Assembly: GCF_900106045.1 (NCBI RefSeq)
Contig: NZ_LT629802.1
Coordinates: 186,001-250,000, forward strand
From: Pseudomonas mucidolens
GTDB lineage: Bacteria; Pseudomonadota; Gammaproteobacteria; Pseudomonadales; Pseudomonadaceae
DNA length: 64,000 nucleotides
Direction of reading: 5' to 3'
Below the pieces are notes generated by a model. The model did not search any database. It saw nothing but the letters and a program-made list of their open reading frames with translations, and was not told the origin of the DNA. Every line of letters begins with the position of its first letter. Within the stretch, counting starts at the first letter, position 1. Shown piece by piece: positions 9,599 through 25,173 of the stretch. The translations under genes and the position numbers were made by a program.

Positions 9599-10054
9599 GT
9601 GTTTCGCGGAGCTAACGCTATCAGTCTCGATGCAAAAGGCCGTCTCGCCATGCCGAGCCGGTATCGTGACGAGCTCATTTCGCGAAGTTCCGGGCAGTTA
9701 ATCATCACTATCGACGCCGTAGACCCCTGTTTGTGTGTTTACCCCCTCGATGAGTGGGAACTGATTGAAACCAAGTTGCGTGCCTTGCCTTCATTGCGTG
9801 AAGAAAACCGCCGCCTGCAATGCTTGCTGATTGGTAATGCCGTCGATCTTGAGCTCGACGGCAGTGGTCGTTTCCTGGTCCCGCCGCGTTTGCGCGAATA
9901 CGCCAAATTGGATAAGCGCGCGATGCTGGTAGGCCAACTGAACAAGTTCCAATTGTGGGACGAAGGTGCCTGGGATGCTGTTTCTGCAGCTGACCTGGCG
10001 GCTATTCAACAACCGGGCGCCATGCCTGATGAACTGCGTGATTTGATCCTGTGA
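9599..10054 (+). CDS. mraZ: Transcriptional regulator / division protein MraZ
   Basis: 151 aa from a GTG at 9599 (site ggag eight bp upstream). Two SpoVT/AbrB-like halves are visible: residues 1-60 with [17 protein letters not shown], and 75-130 with [20 protein letters not shown]. The DxxGR motif is present in each. MraZ forms a ring-shaped oligomer and represses the dcw promoter. It overlaps rsmH by 4 bp. The operator repeats upstream support autoregulation. Confidence 0.95.
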   Translation: MFRGANAISLDAKGRLAMPSRYRDELISRSSGQLIITIDAVDPCLCVYPLDEWELIETKLRALPSLREENRRLQCLLIGNAVDLELDGSGRFLVPPRLREYAKLDKRAMLVGQLNKFQLWDEGAWDAVSAADLAAIQQPGAMPDELRDLIL

Positions 10055-10994
10055 CTATTGATAGCGGCTTTAACCACATCACCGTACTGCTTGACGAAGC
10101 CGTCGAGGCTCTCGCCGTACGCGCGGATGGCTGCTATTTGGACGGGACCTTTGGCAGGGGCGGGCACAGTCGGTTGATACTCAGCCAGCTCGGGTCCGAC
10201 GGTAAACTCCTCGGGTTTGACAAAGACCCTCAAGCGATTGCCACCGGGCAAGCGCTAGCGGCCGAAGACGGCCGCTTTGTCGTTGTGCAGCGCAGCTTTG
10301 CCGAGTTGGGCGCCGAAGTGGCCGAGCGCGGCATGGCGGGCAAGGTGGCCGGGGTCTTGCTCGATCTGGGCGTGTCCTCGCCACAGCTGGATGACCCGGA
10401 ACGCGGTTTCAGTTTCATGAACGACGGTCCGCTCGATATGCGCATGGATCCGTCGCGTGGTGTCAGTGCCGCGCAGTTCATCGCCACCGCACCGGTGGAA
10501 GAAATCGCCCGGGTGTTCAAGGAATACGGTGAAGAGCGTTTCGCCGGTCGCATGGCCCGTGCCGTGGTCGAGCGCCGGGAAATCCAGCCGTTTGAACGCA
10601 CTGCCGACCTAGCCGAAGTGCTGAAGGTCGCCAATCCTGCGTGGGAAAAAGGTAAAAATCCGGCCACTCGAGCATTTCAAGGCCTGCGCATTCACGTCAA
10701 CAACGAGCTGGGCGATCTGGAGGCCGGCCTCGAAGCCGCGCTGGAAGCCTTGGAAGTGGGCGGTCGCCTGGTGGTGATCAGCTTCCACTCCCTGGAAGAC
10801 CGTATCGTCAAATTATTCATGCGACGCCTGGTCAAGGGCGAATCCGACAACCTGCCGCGTAACCTGCCGGTGCGTTTCGAGGCCTTTGCGCCGAAAATCA
10901 AAATCCATGGCAAGGCGCAGTTCGCTTCCGAAGCCGAACTCAAGGCCAACCCACGCGCCCGTAGCGCTGTCATGCGCGTCGCGGAGAAGCTGCG

Positions 10995-10998
<4 letters not shown>
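10051..10998 (+). CDS. rsmH: 16S rRNA (cytosine1402-N4)-methyltransferase RsmH (MraW)
   Basis: 315 aa from a GTG at 10051. The SAM-binding motif [11 protein letters not shown] lies near residues 30-40, [20 protein letters not shown] near 102-121, and the C-terminal [11 protein letters not shown]. It N4-methylates C1402 of 16S rRNA; its partner for the 2'-O position is rsmI, also in this window. It is coupled to mraZ upstream and ftsL downstream by 4-bp overlaps. Confidence 0.95.
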
Positions 10999-13029
<2,031 letters not shown>

Positions 13030-13030
<1 letters not shown>

Positions 13031-14493
13031 TGTCTCTTAGCCTGAACAAGATATTCGCCCACGCTGGACGTGATCTGTTGATTCGCGAATTGAGTCTGGA
13101 TAGCCGTACCGTACGTGCCGGTGATCTGTTCCTGGCCGTGCCGGGCGGCAAGTTCGACGGTCGTACTCACATCGCCGACGCCTTGCAGCGCGGTGCGGCG
13201 GCGGTGGCCTATGAAGTGGATGGCGCGACTGTATTGCCGATCACCGATGTACCGCTGATTCCGGTCAAGGGCCTGGCGGCGCAGTTGTCGGATATCGCCG
13301 GACGTTTTTACGGCGATCCCAGCCGCCAGCTCAACCTGATCGGCGTCACTGGCACCAATGGCAAAACCAGCGTCACTCAGTTGGTGGCCCAGGCCCTTGA
13401 TCTGCTGGGGCAGCACTGCGGCATCGTCGGTACGCTGGGTAGCGGCTTTTATGGCGCGCTGCAAAGCGGCCTGCACACCACGCCCAATCCGATCGCGGTC
13501 CAGGCGACCCTGGCTGACCTGAAGAAGGCCGGCGCCAAGGCTGTCGCGATGGAAGTGTCGTCCCACGGCCTCGACCAGGGGCGGGTGACGGCTCTGGCGT
13601 TCGACGTGGCAGTGATGACCAACCTGTCCCGCGATCATCTGGACTATCACGGTTCCATGGAGGCATACGCCGCCGCCAAGGCCAAGCTGTTTGGCTGGAA
13701 TGATCTGAAGTGCCGCGTGGTGAACCTGGACGATGAGTTCGGTCGCCGGTTGGCGGCTGAAAATAGCCAATCGCGCCTGATCAGCTACAGCCTGGAAGAC
13801 TCCAGCGCCTACCTGTATTGCCGCGAAGCCCAATTCACTGATGAAGGTGTGCGCGCCACGCTGGTAACGCCGCAGGGCGAACATCATTTGCGCAGCACCT
13901 TGCTCGGCCGTTTCAACCTGAGCAACGTGCTCGCGGCCATCGGCGCTTTGCTCGGCCTGGATTACGCCCTGGACGAAATCCTGCGCGTACTCCCCAAACT
14001 CGAAGGCCCGGCTGGGCGTATGCAGCGCCTGGGTGGTGGCACCCAGCCGTTGGTGGTGGTCGATTACGCGCATACGCCGGATGCACTGGAAAAAGTCTTG
14101 CAGGCCCTGCGTCCTCACGCCAAGGGCAAGTTGTTGTGCCTGTTCGGCTGCGGTGGCGATCGTGATCGCGGCAAGCGCCCGCTGATGGCCGAAATTGTCG
14201 AGCGCCTCGCGGACGCTGTGCTGGTGACTGACGACAATCCTCGCAGCGAAGACCCGAGCCGGATTTTCGACGACATTCGCGCGGGTTTCAAAGACGCCGC
14301 TCACGTGACCTTTGTTGCCGGTCGCGGCGCGGCTATCGCTCAAGTGATCGCCAACGCCGCTGTCGATGATGTGGTGGTGCTGGCGGGCAAGGGCCACGAG
14401 GACTACCAGGAAATCAACGGCGAACGTCATGCTTTCTCCGATCTGGTGGAGGCCGACCACGCCTTGACCGCGTGGGAGGCTGCCCATGCTTAA
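13030..14493 (+). CDS. murE: UDP-MurNAc-L-Ala-D-Glu:meso-diaminopimelate ligase MurE
   Basis: 487 aa Mur ligase. The ATP-binding P-loop is GVTGTNGKTSVTQL (about 108-121). The conserved DYAHTPDAL lies in the third domain. DNPRSEDP matches the DNPR signature for meso-diaminopimelate rather than lysine. It adds the third residue of the stem peptide in the cytoplasm. Its 3' end overlaps murF by 8 bp. Confidence 0.96.
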
Positions 14494-15856
14494 AGCCATG
14501 AAGCTCAGCGAATTGACTCAAGCGCTGTCGGCCCGTCTGTTGTCCAGCGATTGCGCGTTTGATGGTGTCAGCATCGACAGCCGTGCGATCAAGCCGGGAC
14601 AACTGTTCGTTGCGTTGGCCGGGCCGCGTTTCGACGGTCACGATTATTTGAATGACGTCGCCGCAAAGGGCGCAGTCGGTGCCCTGGTGCAGCGCGCAGT
14701 CGCTGACTCGGCATTGCCGCAATTGCTGGTGGCCGACACCCGTCTGGCCCTGGGTCAGTTGGGCGCCCTGAACCGTGACGCCTTCACCCAGCCTGTTGCA
14801 GCGATCACCGGCTCCAGCGGCAAAACCACGGTCAAGGAATTGTTGGCGGGTATCCTGCGTACGCGCGGACCGGTACTCGCCACCCGTGGCAATCTGAACA
14901 ATGACTTTGGCGCACCGTTGACCTTGTTGGAACTGGCCCCGGAGCATACGGCGGCGGTGATCGAGCTGGGCGCCTCGCGCATCGGTGAAATTGCCTACAC
15001 CGTAGCCATGACCCGGCCCCACGTCGCCATTATCAGTAACGCTGGCACCGCCCATGTTGGCGAGTTTGGCGGCCCTGAGAAAATCGTTGAGGCCAAGGGC
15101 GAAATTCTTGAAGGGCTCGACGCTTGCGGTACCGCCATCCTCAATCTTGACGACAAAGCTTTTGAAACCTGGCGTGCGCGTGCTGCCGGCCGCAAGGTCT
15201 CGAGTTTCTCGGTAGACAACGCCGTCGCCGATTTCCATGCCTCGAATATCAGTCTCGACGCCCGTGGCTGCCCATCCTTTACCTTGCATTCCCCGCAAGG
15301 TGAGGAACATGTGCAATTAAACCTGCTGGGCAATCACAACGTCGCCAACGCCCTGGCTGCCGCTGCCGCTGCTCAAGTACTGGGCGTTTCGCTGTTCGGT
15401 ATCGCCACCGGTCTTGGCGCGGTGCAGCCAGTCAAGGGGCGCACCGTAGCGCAGCTGTCATCCAATGGCATGCGCGTTATCGATGACAGCTACAACGCCA
15501 ACCAGTCCTCGATCTGCGCTGCCATCGACCTGCTCAACGGTTTTACAGGGCGCAAGGTGCTGGTCCTGGGCGATATCGCCGAACTGGGTGATTGGGCTGA
15601 ACAGGCTCACCGTGAAGTCGGTGCCTATGCGACCGGCAAGGTCGACGCGCTTTACGCCGTCGGCCCGAACATGTTCCACGCCGTAAAAGCCTTCGGTGCC
15701 GGCGCGCAGCACTTCGCCAGCCAGGCCGAACTGATCCAGGCCCTGCTTGGGGCCGAACAAGAACAACACACCACTATTTTGATCAAGGGATCGCGCAGCG
15801 CGGTGATGGAAAACGTCGTCGTGGCCTTGTGTGGCTCAAGTACGGAGAAACATTAA
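14486..15856 (+). CDS. murF: UDP-MurNAc-tripeptide:D-Ala-D-Ala ligase MurF
   Basis: 456 aa with the Mur P-loop [13 protein letters not shown] (about 110-122), the central-domain motifs [15 protein letters not shown] and [11 protein letters not shown], and the C-terminal [10 protein letters not shown]. It attaches D-Ala-D-Ala made by Ddl (ddlB is in the same cluster). An internal ATG at 14498 is a possible alternative start. The stop shares one base with the mraY ATG (TAATG). Confidence 0.96.
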   Translation: MLKAMKLSELTQALSARLLSSDCAFDGVSIDSRAIKPGQLFVALAGPRFDGHDYLNDVAAKGAVGALVQRAVADSALPQLLVADTRLALGQLGALNRDAFTQPVAAITGSSGKTTVKELLAGILRTRGPVLATRGNLNNDFGAPLTLLELAPEHTAAVIELGASRIGEIAYTVAMTRPHVAIISNAGTAHVGEFGGPEKIVEAKGEILEGLDACGTAILNLDDKAFETWRARAAGRKVSSFSVDNAVADFHASNISLDARGCPSFTLHSPQGEEHVQLNLLGNHNVANALAAAAAAQVLGVSLFGIATGLGAVQPVKGRTVAQLSSNGMRVIDDSYNANQSSICAAIDLLNGFTGRKVLVLGDIAELGDWAEQAHREVGAYATGKVDALYAVGPNMFHAVKAFGAGAQHFASQAELIQALLGAEQEQHTTILIKGSRSAVMENVVVALCGSSTEKH

Positions 15857-16938
15857 TGCTGCTGCTGCTGGCTGAGTATCTGCAACAGTTCCACAAAGGC
15901 TTCGCGGTCTTTCAGTACCTGACCCTGCGCGGGATTCTGGGTGTGCTGACCGCGTTGTGTTTGTCGCTGTTTCTGGGGCCATGGATGATCCGCACCCTGC
16001 AAAACCTGCAGATCGGTCAGTCAGTGCGCAACGATGGCCCGCAGTCGCACCTGTCAAAGTCCGGCACCCCGACCATGGGCGGTGCGTTGATCCTGTCGTC
16101 CATCGGCATCAGTACCTTGCTCTGGGCCGATCTGGCTAACCGCTACGTCTGGGTGGTGCTGCTGGTGACCTTGTTGTTCGGTGCCATCGGTTGGGTGGAT
16201 GACTATCGCAAGGTGATCGAGAAGAATTCCAGGGGGCTGCCAAGCCGCTGGAAGTACTTCTGGCAATCGGTATTCGGCCTGGGCGCGGCGATCTTCCTTT
16301 ATGTGACCGCCCCGAGCGCGGTGGAAACCACCCTGATCCTGCCGATGCTCAAGGACGCCAGCATCCCGCTGGGCGTTGGCTTTGTGGTACTGACCTACTT
16401 CGTGATCGTCGGCTCCAGCAACGCCGTCAACCTGACCGATGGCCTCGACGGCCTGGCCATTATGCCGACCGTGATGGTCGGCGGCGCGCTGGGCATTTTC
16501 TGCTACCTGTCGGGTAACGTGAAATTCGCTGAATACCTGTTGATTCCGTATGTGCCGGGGGCGGGCGAGCTGATCGTGTTCTGCGGCGCATTGATCGGCG
16601 CGGGCCTTGGCTTCCTGTGGTTCAACACCTATCCGGCGCAGGTGTTCATGGGAGACGTAGGCGCACTGGCGCTGGGCGCGGCTCTCGGCACGATTGCGGT
16701 GATTGTGCGCCAGGAAATTGTGCTGTTCATCATGGGCGGTGTGTTCGTGATGGAAACCCTGTCGGTGGTGATTCAGGTTGCTTCCTTCAAATTGACCGGG
16801 CGCCGTGTGTTTCGCATGGCGCCGATTCATCACCACTTTGAACTCAAGGGCTGGCCTGAGCCACGTGTGATCGTCCGTTTCTGGATCATCACCGTGATTC
16901 TCGTACTGTTCGGCCTTGCCACCCTGAAACTGAGGTAG
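15856..16938 (+). CDS. mraY: Phospho-MurNAc-pentapeptide translocase MraY
   Basis: 360 aa, the same length as E. coli MraY, from the ATG at 15856 that overlaps the murF stop. It is polytopic, with about ten membrane helices. Family motifs are [10 protein letters not shown], the catalytic aspartate region [18 protein letters not shown] and the HHHFELKGW loop near the C-terminus. It transfers phospho-MurNAc-pentapeptide to undecaprenyl phosphate to make lipid I at the inner membrane. Confidence 0.97.
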   Translation: MLLLLAEYLQQFHKGFAVFQYLTLRGILGVLTALCLSLFLGPWMIRTLQNLQIGQSVRNDGPQSHLSKSGTPTMGGALILSSIGISTLLWADLANRYVWVVLLVTLLFGAIGWVDDYRKVIEKNSRGLPSRWKYFWQSVFGLGAAIFLYVTAPSAVETTLILPMLKDASIPLGVGFVVLTYFVIVGSSNAVNLTDGLDGLAIMPTVMVGGALGIFCYLSGNVKFAEYLLIPYVPGAGELIVFCGALIGAGLGFLWFNTYPAQVFMGDVGALALGAALGTIAVIVRQEIVLFIMGGVFVMETLSVVIQVASFKLTGRRVFRMAPIHHHFELKGWPEPRVIVRFWIITVILVLFGLATLKLR

Positions 16939-16944
16939 AAACGA

Positions 16945-18291
16945 GTGTCCCTGATCGCTTCTGACCACTTCCGCATCGTTGTCGGCCTCGGCAAGAGCGG
17001 CATGTCCCTGGTTCGCTTCCTGGCGAACCAGGGCACGTCGTTTGCCGTCGCCGATACGCGGGAAAATCCACCGGAGCTGGTCACGCTGCGCCGTGACTAC
17101 CCGCACGTGGAAGTGCGTTGTGGCGAGCTGGACGTCGAGTTTCTGTGCCGTGCCGATGAGCTCTACGTGAGCCCCGGCCTGGCATTGGCGACTCCCGCCC
17201 TGCAAGCGGCGGCGGCCCGAGGTGTGAAGCTGTCTGGCGATATCGAGCTGTTCGCGCGTAACGCCAAGGCGCCCATCGTTGCCATCAGTGGCTCCAATGC
17301 CAAAAGTACCGTGACAACCCTGGTTGGCGACATGGTAGCCGCAGCCGGTAAACGCGTCGCGGTGGGCGGCAACCTCGGCACACCGGCGCTGGACCTGCTC
17401 AGCGACGACGTCGACTTGTACGTGATGGAGCTGTCGAGCTTCCAGCTGGAAACCACTGATCACCTCAATGCTGAAGTGGCGACCGTGTTGAATGTCAGCG
17501 AAGACCATATGGACCGCTACAGCGGCCTGCCGGCGTATCACCTGGCCAAGCACCGGATCTTTCGCGGCGCACGTCAGGTGGTGGTCAATCGTCAGGATGC
17601 CCTGAGCCGTCCGCTGATGGGTGAAGGCCTGCCGTGCTGGACGTTTGGCTTGAGCAAACCCGATTTCAAGGCCTTTGGCATTCGTGAAGAAGGCGGCGAG
17701 AAATACCTGGCCTTCGAATTCCAGAACCTGATGCCTGTGCGCGAACTGAAAATCCGCGGCGCCCACAACCAGTCCAATGCCTTGGCGGCGCTGGCGCTGG
17801 GACATGCGGTGGGGTTGCCGTTTGACGCCATGCTCTCGAGCCTGCGCGCCTTTGGCGGCCTGGAGCACCGCTGCCAATGGGTGCGTGACCTGGATGGCGT
17901 GAGTTACTACAACGATTCCAAGGCGACCAACGTCGGCGCGGCATTGGCGGCGATCGAAGGGCTCGGCGCTGACATCGACGGTAAGGTTGTGTTGATTGCC
18001 GGCGGTGATGGCAAGGGCGCCGACTTCAAGGACCTTAAAGCTCCGGTGGCCGAGCATTGCCGCGCCGTGGTGCTGATGGGGCGCGATTGCGACCTGATCG
18101 CTGCCGCGCTTGGCGATGCGGTTGCGCAGGTGCGCGCGCGGTCCCTGGAAGACGCCATCGCCCAATGCCGTGCTTTGGCCCAGCCGGGTGATGCGGTGCT
18201 GCTGTCCCCGGCCTGCGCCAGTTTCGACATGTTCAAGAACTATGAAGAGCGCGGGCAGTTGTTCGCTCGCGCCGTGGAGGACCTGGCATGA
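16945..18291 (+). CDS. murD: UDP-MurNAc-L-alanine:D-glutamate ligase MurD
   Basis: 448 aa from a GTG at 16945, six bp after mraY. An N-terminal Rossmann-like domain with VVGLGKSGMSLVRFL precedes the ATP loop ISGSNAKSTVTTL; GSNAKST replaces the more usual GTNGKST, as is common in pseudomonads. HRCQWV and NDSKATN mark the C-terminal domain. It adds D-Glu to UDP-MurNAc-L-Ala. It overlaps ftsW by 4 bp. Confidence 0.96.
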   Translation: MSLIASDHFRIVVGLGKSGMSLVRFLANQGTSFAVADTRENPPELVTLRRDYPHVEVRCGELDVEFLCRADELYVSPGLALATPALQAAAARGVKLSGDIELFARNAKAPIVAISGSNAKSTVTTLVGDMVAAAGKRVAVGGNLGTPALDLLSDDVDLYVMELSSFQLETTDHLNAEVATVLNVSEDHMDRYSGLPAYHLAKHRIFRGARQVVVNRQDALSRPLMGEGLPCWTFGLSKPDFKAFGIREEGGEKYLAFEFQNLMPVRELKIRGAHNQSNALAALALGHAVGLPFDAMLSSLRAFGGLEHRCQWVRDLDGVSYYNDSKATNVGAALAAIEGLGADIDGKVVLIAGGDGKGADFKDLKAPVAEHCRAVVLMGRDCDLIAAALGDAVAQVRARSLEDAIAQCRALAQPGDAVLLSPACASFDMFKNYEERGQLFARAVEDLA

Positions 18292-19511
18292 GCCTCGACC
18301 TCAGAAACATTATCAAGCCCTATCCGTCGCCGATCATTACCGGGCGCGGTATCGACCTCGACTTCCCGATGCTCGCCGGCTGCCTGGCGTTGCCGGGCCT
18401 GGGCCTGGTGATGATCACCTCGGCTTCCTCGGAAGTGGCCGCCGTGCAATCGGGCAACACCCTGTACCACATGATCCGTCACCTGATTTACCTGGTGATC
18501 GGCCTCGGCACCTGCATTGTCACGATGATGGTGCCTATCGCCACCTGGCAGCGTCTGGGCTGGCTGATGCTGCTCGGGGCTTTCGGTCTGCTGGTGATGG
18601 TGATCATTCCCGGCATCGGCCGCGAAGTGAATGGCTCGATGCGCTGGATCGGTTTTGGCGTCTTTAACGTACAGCCGTCGGAAATCGCCAAGGTCTTCGT
18701 GGTGATCTACCTGGCGGGCTACCTGGTACGTCGCCAGAAAGAGGTGCGGGAAAGCTGGATGGGGTTCTTCAAGCCCTTCATCGTGCTGTTGCCCATGGCT
18801 GGCCTGTTGCTGATGGAGCCGGACTTCGGTGCCACCGTCGTGATGATGGGCGCGGCGGCGGCGATGCTGTTCCTGGGTGGCGTGGGCTTGTTCCGCTTTG
18901 CCTTGATGGTCGGCCTGGCGGTCGCCGCGGTGACGATTCTGGTGCAGGCGCAACCCTATCGGATGGCGCGACTGATCACCTTTACCGATCCCTGGGCCGA
19001 CCAGTTCGGTTCCGGTTACCAGTTGACCCAGGCTTTGATCGCCTTCGGTCGCGGTGAGTGGCTGGGTGTTGGTTTGGGTAACAGCGTGCAGAAACAGTTC
19101 TACCTGCCGGAAGCCCACACCGATTTTGTGTTCTCGGTACTCGCCGAAGAACTGGGCGTGGTCGGTTCCCTCGTCACTGTCGGGTTGTTCGTGTTCGTGT
19201 GCGTGCGCGCCATGTACATCGGCCTGTGGGCCGAGAAGGCCAAGCAATACTTCGCCGCTTATGTGGCCTACGGACTGGCGTTCCTGTGGATCGGCCAGTT
19301 CCTGATCAACATCGGTGTAAACGTCGGCCTGCTGCCGACCAAGGGCCTGACCCTGCCATTCCTCAGTTATGGCGGCAGTTCCCTGGTGATTTGTTGCGCC
19401 TGTCTTGGCTTGCTGCTGCGTATCGAATGGGAGAGTCGAACCCACCTGGGCAGTGAAGAGATGGAATTCAGCGAAAGTGACTTCGCCGAGGAGCCGACCC
19501 ATGGGCGCTAA
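18288..19511 (+). CDS. ftsW: Septal peptidoglycan glycosyltransferase FtsW (SEDS family)
   Basis: 407 aa polytopic SEDS protein with about ten membrane helices. Conserved stretches are GREVNGSMRWI and NVQPSEIAKVF, MEPDFGATVV, and the late loop LPTKGLTLPFLSYGGSS. FtsW polymerises lipid II at the septum together with FtsI, encoded in the same cluster. It overlaps murG by 11 bp. Confidence 0.95.
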   Translation: MSLDLRNIIKPYPSPIITGRGIDLDFPMLAGCLALPGLGLVMITSASSEVAAVQSGNTLYHMIRHLIYLVIGLGTCIVTMMVPIATWQRLGWLMLLGAFGLLVMVIIPGIGREVNGSMRWIGFGVFNVQPSEIAKVFVVIYLAGYLVRRQKEVRESWMGFFKPFIVLLPMAGLLLMEPDFGATVVMMGAAAAMLFLGGVGLFRFALMVGLAVAAVTILVQAQPYRMARLITFTDPWADQFGSGYQLTQALIAFGRGEWLGVGLGNSVQKQFYLPEAHTDFVFSVLAEELGVVGSLVTVGLFVFVCVRAMYIGLWAEKAKQYFAAYVAYGLAFLWIGQFLINIGVNVGLLPTKGLTLPFLSYGGSSLVICCACLGLLLRIEWESRTHLGSEEMEFSESDFAEEPTHGR

Positions 19512-20563
19512 CGTGTTGATCATGGCGGGCGGCACCGGCGGCCACGTGTTCCCGGCGCTGGCGTGTGCCCGCGAGTTCCAGGCCCGGGGCTACACCGTGC
19601 ATTGGCTGGGCACGCCGCGCGGGATTGAAAATGAACTGGTGCCGAATGCCGGTTTGCCGCTGCACTTGATCAACGTCAGTGGTCTGCGCGGCAAGAGCAA
19701 ACTGTCCCTGCTCAAGGCGCCATTTGTATTGCTCAACGCGGTCTGGCAGGCCCGCAAAGTGATCCGCGAGCTGAAGCCGGTTTGCGTACTGGGCTTTGGC
19801 GGCTACGTGACCGGTCCTGGGGGTGTTGCGGCGCGATTGTCCGGTGTGCCGGTGATCGTCCACGAGCAAAACGCGGTTGCCGGGACCGCCAACCGCTTGC
19901 TGGCACCCTTGGCTGCACGCGTTTGCGAGGCTTTCCCGAACACCTTTGCTGCCATGGACAAGCGCCGTACCACCGGTAATCCGGTGCGTACCGAGTTGTT
20001 CATGGATATTGCCCGCCAGGCCCTGACCGGGCGTAGGGCGCATCTGCTGATCCTGGGCGGAAGCCTGGGCGCCGAGCCGTTGAACAAATTGCTGCCTGAA
20101 GCCGTGTCGCAACTGCCCTTGGAACTGCGTCCCGAAATCTTCCATCAGGCCGGCAAGAACCACGATGAAGTCACCGCCGGGCGCTATCGCGACGCCGGGG
20201 TCGAGGCGAATGTACAGCCCTTCATCAAAGACATGGCCCACGCCTATGGCTGGGCCGACCTGGTGGTCTGTCGCGCAGGTGCGTTGACCGTCAGTGAATT
20301 GGCTGCAGCCGGTCTGCCGTCCTTGCTGGTGCCTTTGCCCCATGCCATCGACGATCACCAGACCCGCAACGCCGAATATTTGGCCGGGGAGGGCGCTGCC
20401 TTCCTGCTGCCGCAAAGAACGACTGGCGCCGCCGATTTGGCCGCACGCCTGACCGAGGTTTTGATGCAACCGGAACGACTCAATAACATGGCGAGCACCG
20501 CAAGTCGCCTGGCCAAACCTGATGCCACCCGTACCGTGGTCGATATCTGCCTGGAGGTGGCCC

Positions 20564-20571
<8 letters not shown>
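19501..20571 (+). CDS. murG: UDP-GlcNAc:lipid I N-acetylglucosaminyltransferase MurG
   Basis: 356 aa from the ATG at 19501; the frame stays open upstream, but this start precedes the conserved [13 protein letters not shown] loop. A second G-loop, [12 protein letters not shown], and the nucleotide-sugar motif [21 protein letters not shown] are present. It converts lipid I to lipid II on the cytoplasmic face. It overlaps ftsW (11 bp) and murC (8 bp). Confidence 0.96.
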
Positions 20572-22962
<2,391 letters not shown>

Positions 22963-22966
22963 CACC

Positions 22967-23833
22967 ATGCAAGGCGCATCGCTTCGTCATCAGCCACCCG
23001 CACCCGGCCGCAAGCCGGTACCGCGTGGTGCCAGCCGGATGGTGGCCAAAGAGCCGATGTCGGCGCGCCTGCCGAAAGCCAACTTTGCTTTTCTCAAGGC
23101 CTTGTTCTGGCCGGTGCTGTTGGTGGCGCTGGGCTTTGGCACTTATGAAGGTGCCCAGCGTCTGCTGCCTTACGCTGACCGCCCGATCACCAAGATCAGC
23201 GTGCAGGGCGACTTGAGCTACATCAGCCAGCAAGCTGTGCAGCAGCGAATCGTCCCTTTTGTGGCGGCCAGCTTCTTTACCGTCGACCTGGCAGGGATGC
23301 GTTCGGAATTGGAACAGATGCCGTGGATCGCCCATGCCGAAGTACGTCGGGTGTGGCCGGACCAGGTGACCATCCGCCTGGAAGAACAACTGCCCGTGGC
23401 CCGTTGGGGTGACGAAGCGCTGTTGAACAACCAGGGTCAGGCGTTCACCCCGCGTGAACTGGCCAACTACGAGCATTTGCCGCAGTTGTTCGGGCCACAG
23501 CGGGCGCAGCAGCAAGTGATGCAGCAGTATCAGGACTTGAGCCAGATGCTGCGGCCACTGGGTTTCTCCATCGCGCGACTGGAATTGCGTGAACGGGGCA
23601 GCTGGTTCTTGACCACCGGGGCCGGCAGTTCCGGCCCGGGCATCGAGTTGTTGCTGGGACGCGACCACTTGGTGGAGAAGATGCGCCGCTTTATCGCCAT
23701 CTATGACAAAACCTTGAAAGAACAGATTACGAACATTGCGAGCATCGACCTGCGTTACGCCAACGGCCTGGCCGTTGGCTGGCGGGAACCGGCTGCGCCC
23801 ACGGCGGCGCAACCCGCTGTCGCGAAGAATTAA
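22967..23833 (+). CDS. ftsQ: Cell division protein FtsQ
   Basis: 288 aa from the ATG at 22967, four bp after ddlB. A basic, proline-rich cytoplasmic tail precedes one membrane helix (about 45-62, [17 protein letters not shown]). The periplasmic POTRA domain ([18 protein letters not shown]) and FtsQ domain ([19 protein letters not shown]) follow. It links FtsL and FtsB to the early divisome. Confidence 0.94.
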   Translation: MQGASLRHQPPAPGRKPVPRGASRMVAKEPMSARLPKANFAFLKALFWPVLLVALGFGTYEGAQRLLPYADRPITKISVQGDLSYISQQAVQQRIVPFVAASFFTVDLAGMRSELEQMPWIAHAEVRRVWPDQVTIRLEEQLPVARWGDEALLNNQGQAFTPRELANYEHLPQLFGPQRAQQQVMQQYQDLSQMLRPLGFSIARLELRERGSWFLTTGAGSSGPGIELLLGRDHLVEKMRRFIAIYDKTLKEQITNIASIDLRYANGLAVGWREPAAPTAAQPAVAKN

Positions 23834-23848
23834 GAAGAGGCAGGACCC

Positions 23849-25108
23849 ATGGCAAACGTGCAAAGCGGCAAAATGATCGTCGGTCTCGATATCGGCACCT
23901 CCAAGGTGGTGGCGCTGGTAGGCGAGGTCGCGGACGACGGCACGCTGGAAATCGTCGGAATCGGCACGCATCCGTCCCGGGGCCTGAAGAAGGGCGTGGT
24001 GGTCAATATTGAATCCACCGTGCAATCGATCCAGCGCGCCATCGAAGAAGCGCAACTGATGGCCGGCTGCCGGATCCACTCGGCGTTTGTCGGCGTGGCG
24101 GGCAATCACATCCGCAGCCTGAACTCCCACGGCATCGTCGCGATTCGCGACCGTGAAGTCAGCTCGGCAGACCTGGAACGTGTACTGGACGCTGCCCAGG
24201 CCGTGGCCATCCCGGCTGACCAGCGGGTGCTGCACACCCTGCCGCAGGACTACGTAATCGACAACCAGGAAGGCGTTCGCGAACCTTTGGGCATGTCCGG
24301 CGTACGTCTGGAAGCCAAGGTTTACGTGGTGACCTGCGCGGTCAATGCGGCACAGAACATTGAAAAGTGCGTGCGTCGCTGCGGCCTGGAAATCGACGAC
24401 ATCATCCTCGAGCAACTGGCGTCGGCCTACTCGGTACTGACCGATGACGAAAAAGAACTGGGCGTGTGCCTGGTGGACATCGGCGGCGGCACCACCGACA
24501 TCGCGATCTTTACCGAAGGTGCGATCCGTCACACCGCAGTGATCCCGATTGCCGGCGACCAGGTCACCAACGACATCGCGATGGCGCTGCGTACACCGAC
24601 CCAGTACGCCGAAGAAATCAAGATCCGTTATGCCTGCGCCCTGGCCAAGCTGGCCGGTGCCGGTGAAACCATCAAGGTGCCAAGCGTAGGCGACCGCCCA
24701 CCGCGCGAACTGTCGCGCCAGGCGTTGGCCGAAGTGGTCGAGCCGCGCTACGACGAACTGTTCACCCTGATCCAGGCGGAACTGCGTCGCAGCGGTTACG
24801 AAGATTTGATCCCGGCCGGCATCGTGCTGACCGGGGGCACCTCGAAAATGGAAGGCGCGGTCGAACTGGCCGAGGAAATCTTCCATATGCCGGTGCGCCT
24901 GGGCGTGCCCCATGGCGTGAAAGGCCTGGGCGACGTGGTGCGCAACCCGATTTATTCCACCGGTGTGGGCTTGCTGTTGTACGGCCTGCAAAAGCAGACC
25001 GACGGCATTTCCCTGTCGGGCATTGGCAGCCGCGAAAGCTATAGCAGTGACGAAGCCAAAGCGCCGTTGCTGGAGCGCCTGCAAGCCTGGGTGAAAGGCA
25101 ACTTCTAA
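23849..25108 (+). CDS. ftsA: Cell division protein FtsA
   Basis: 419-aa actin-like ATPase. The phosphate-1 motif is GLDIGTSKVVALVGEV, phosphate-2 is VDIGGGTTDIAIFTEG and the adenosine motif is GIVLTGGTSKMEG. The C-terminal amphipathic membrane-targeting helix is LLERLQAWVKGNF. It anchors FtsZ filaments to the inner membrane. It sits 65 bp upstream of ftsZ. Confidence 0.97.
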   Translation: MANVQSGKMIVGLDIGTSKVVALVGEVADDGTLEIVGIGTHPSRGLKKGVVVNIESTVQSIQRAIEEAQLMAGCRIHSAFVGVAGNHIRSLNSHGIVAIRDREVSSADLERVLDAAQAVAIPADQRVLHTLPQDYVIDNQEGVREPLGMSGVRLEAKVYVVTCAVNAAQNIEKCVRRCGLEIDDIILEQLASAYSVLTDDEKELGVCLVDIGGGTTDIAIFTEGAIRHTAVIPIAGDQVTNDIAMALRTPTQYAEEIKIRYACALAKLAGAGETIKVPSVGDRPPRELSRQALAEVVEPRYDELFTLIQAELRRSGYEDLIPAGIVLTGGTSKMEGAVELAEEIFHMPVRLGVPHGVKGLGDVVRNPIYSTGVGLLLYGLQKQTDGISLSGIGSRESYSSDEAKAPLLERLQAWVKGNF

Positions 25109-25173
25109 CGATTTACCGCAACACCGTTCCAAGCAGTAGGCGAAAAAACTAGAGAAATGAAAGGAGAGGGAAA

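Noticed and set aside
16054..18165. 703-codon open frame on the minus strand opposite mraY-murD
   Set aside because: His/Gln/Arg-rich shadow of two well-supported genes; no family motif. High GC third positions keep antisense frames open here.
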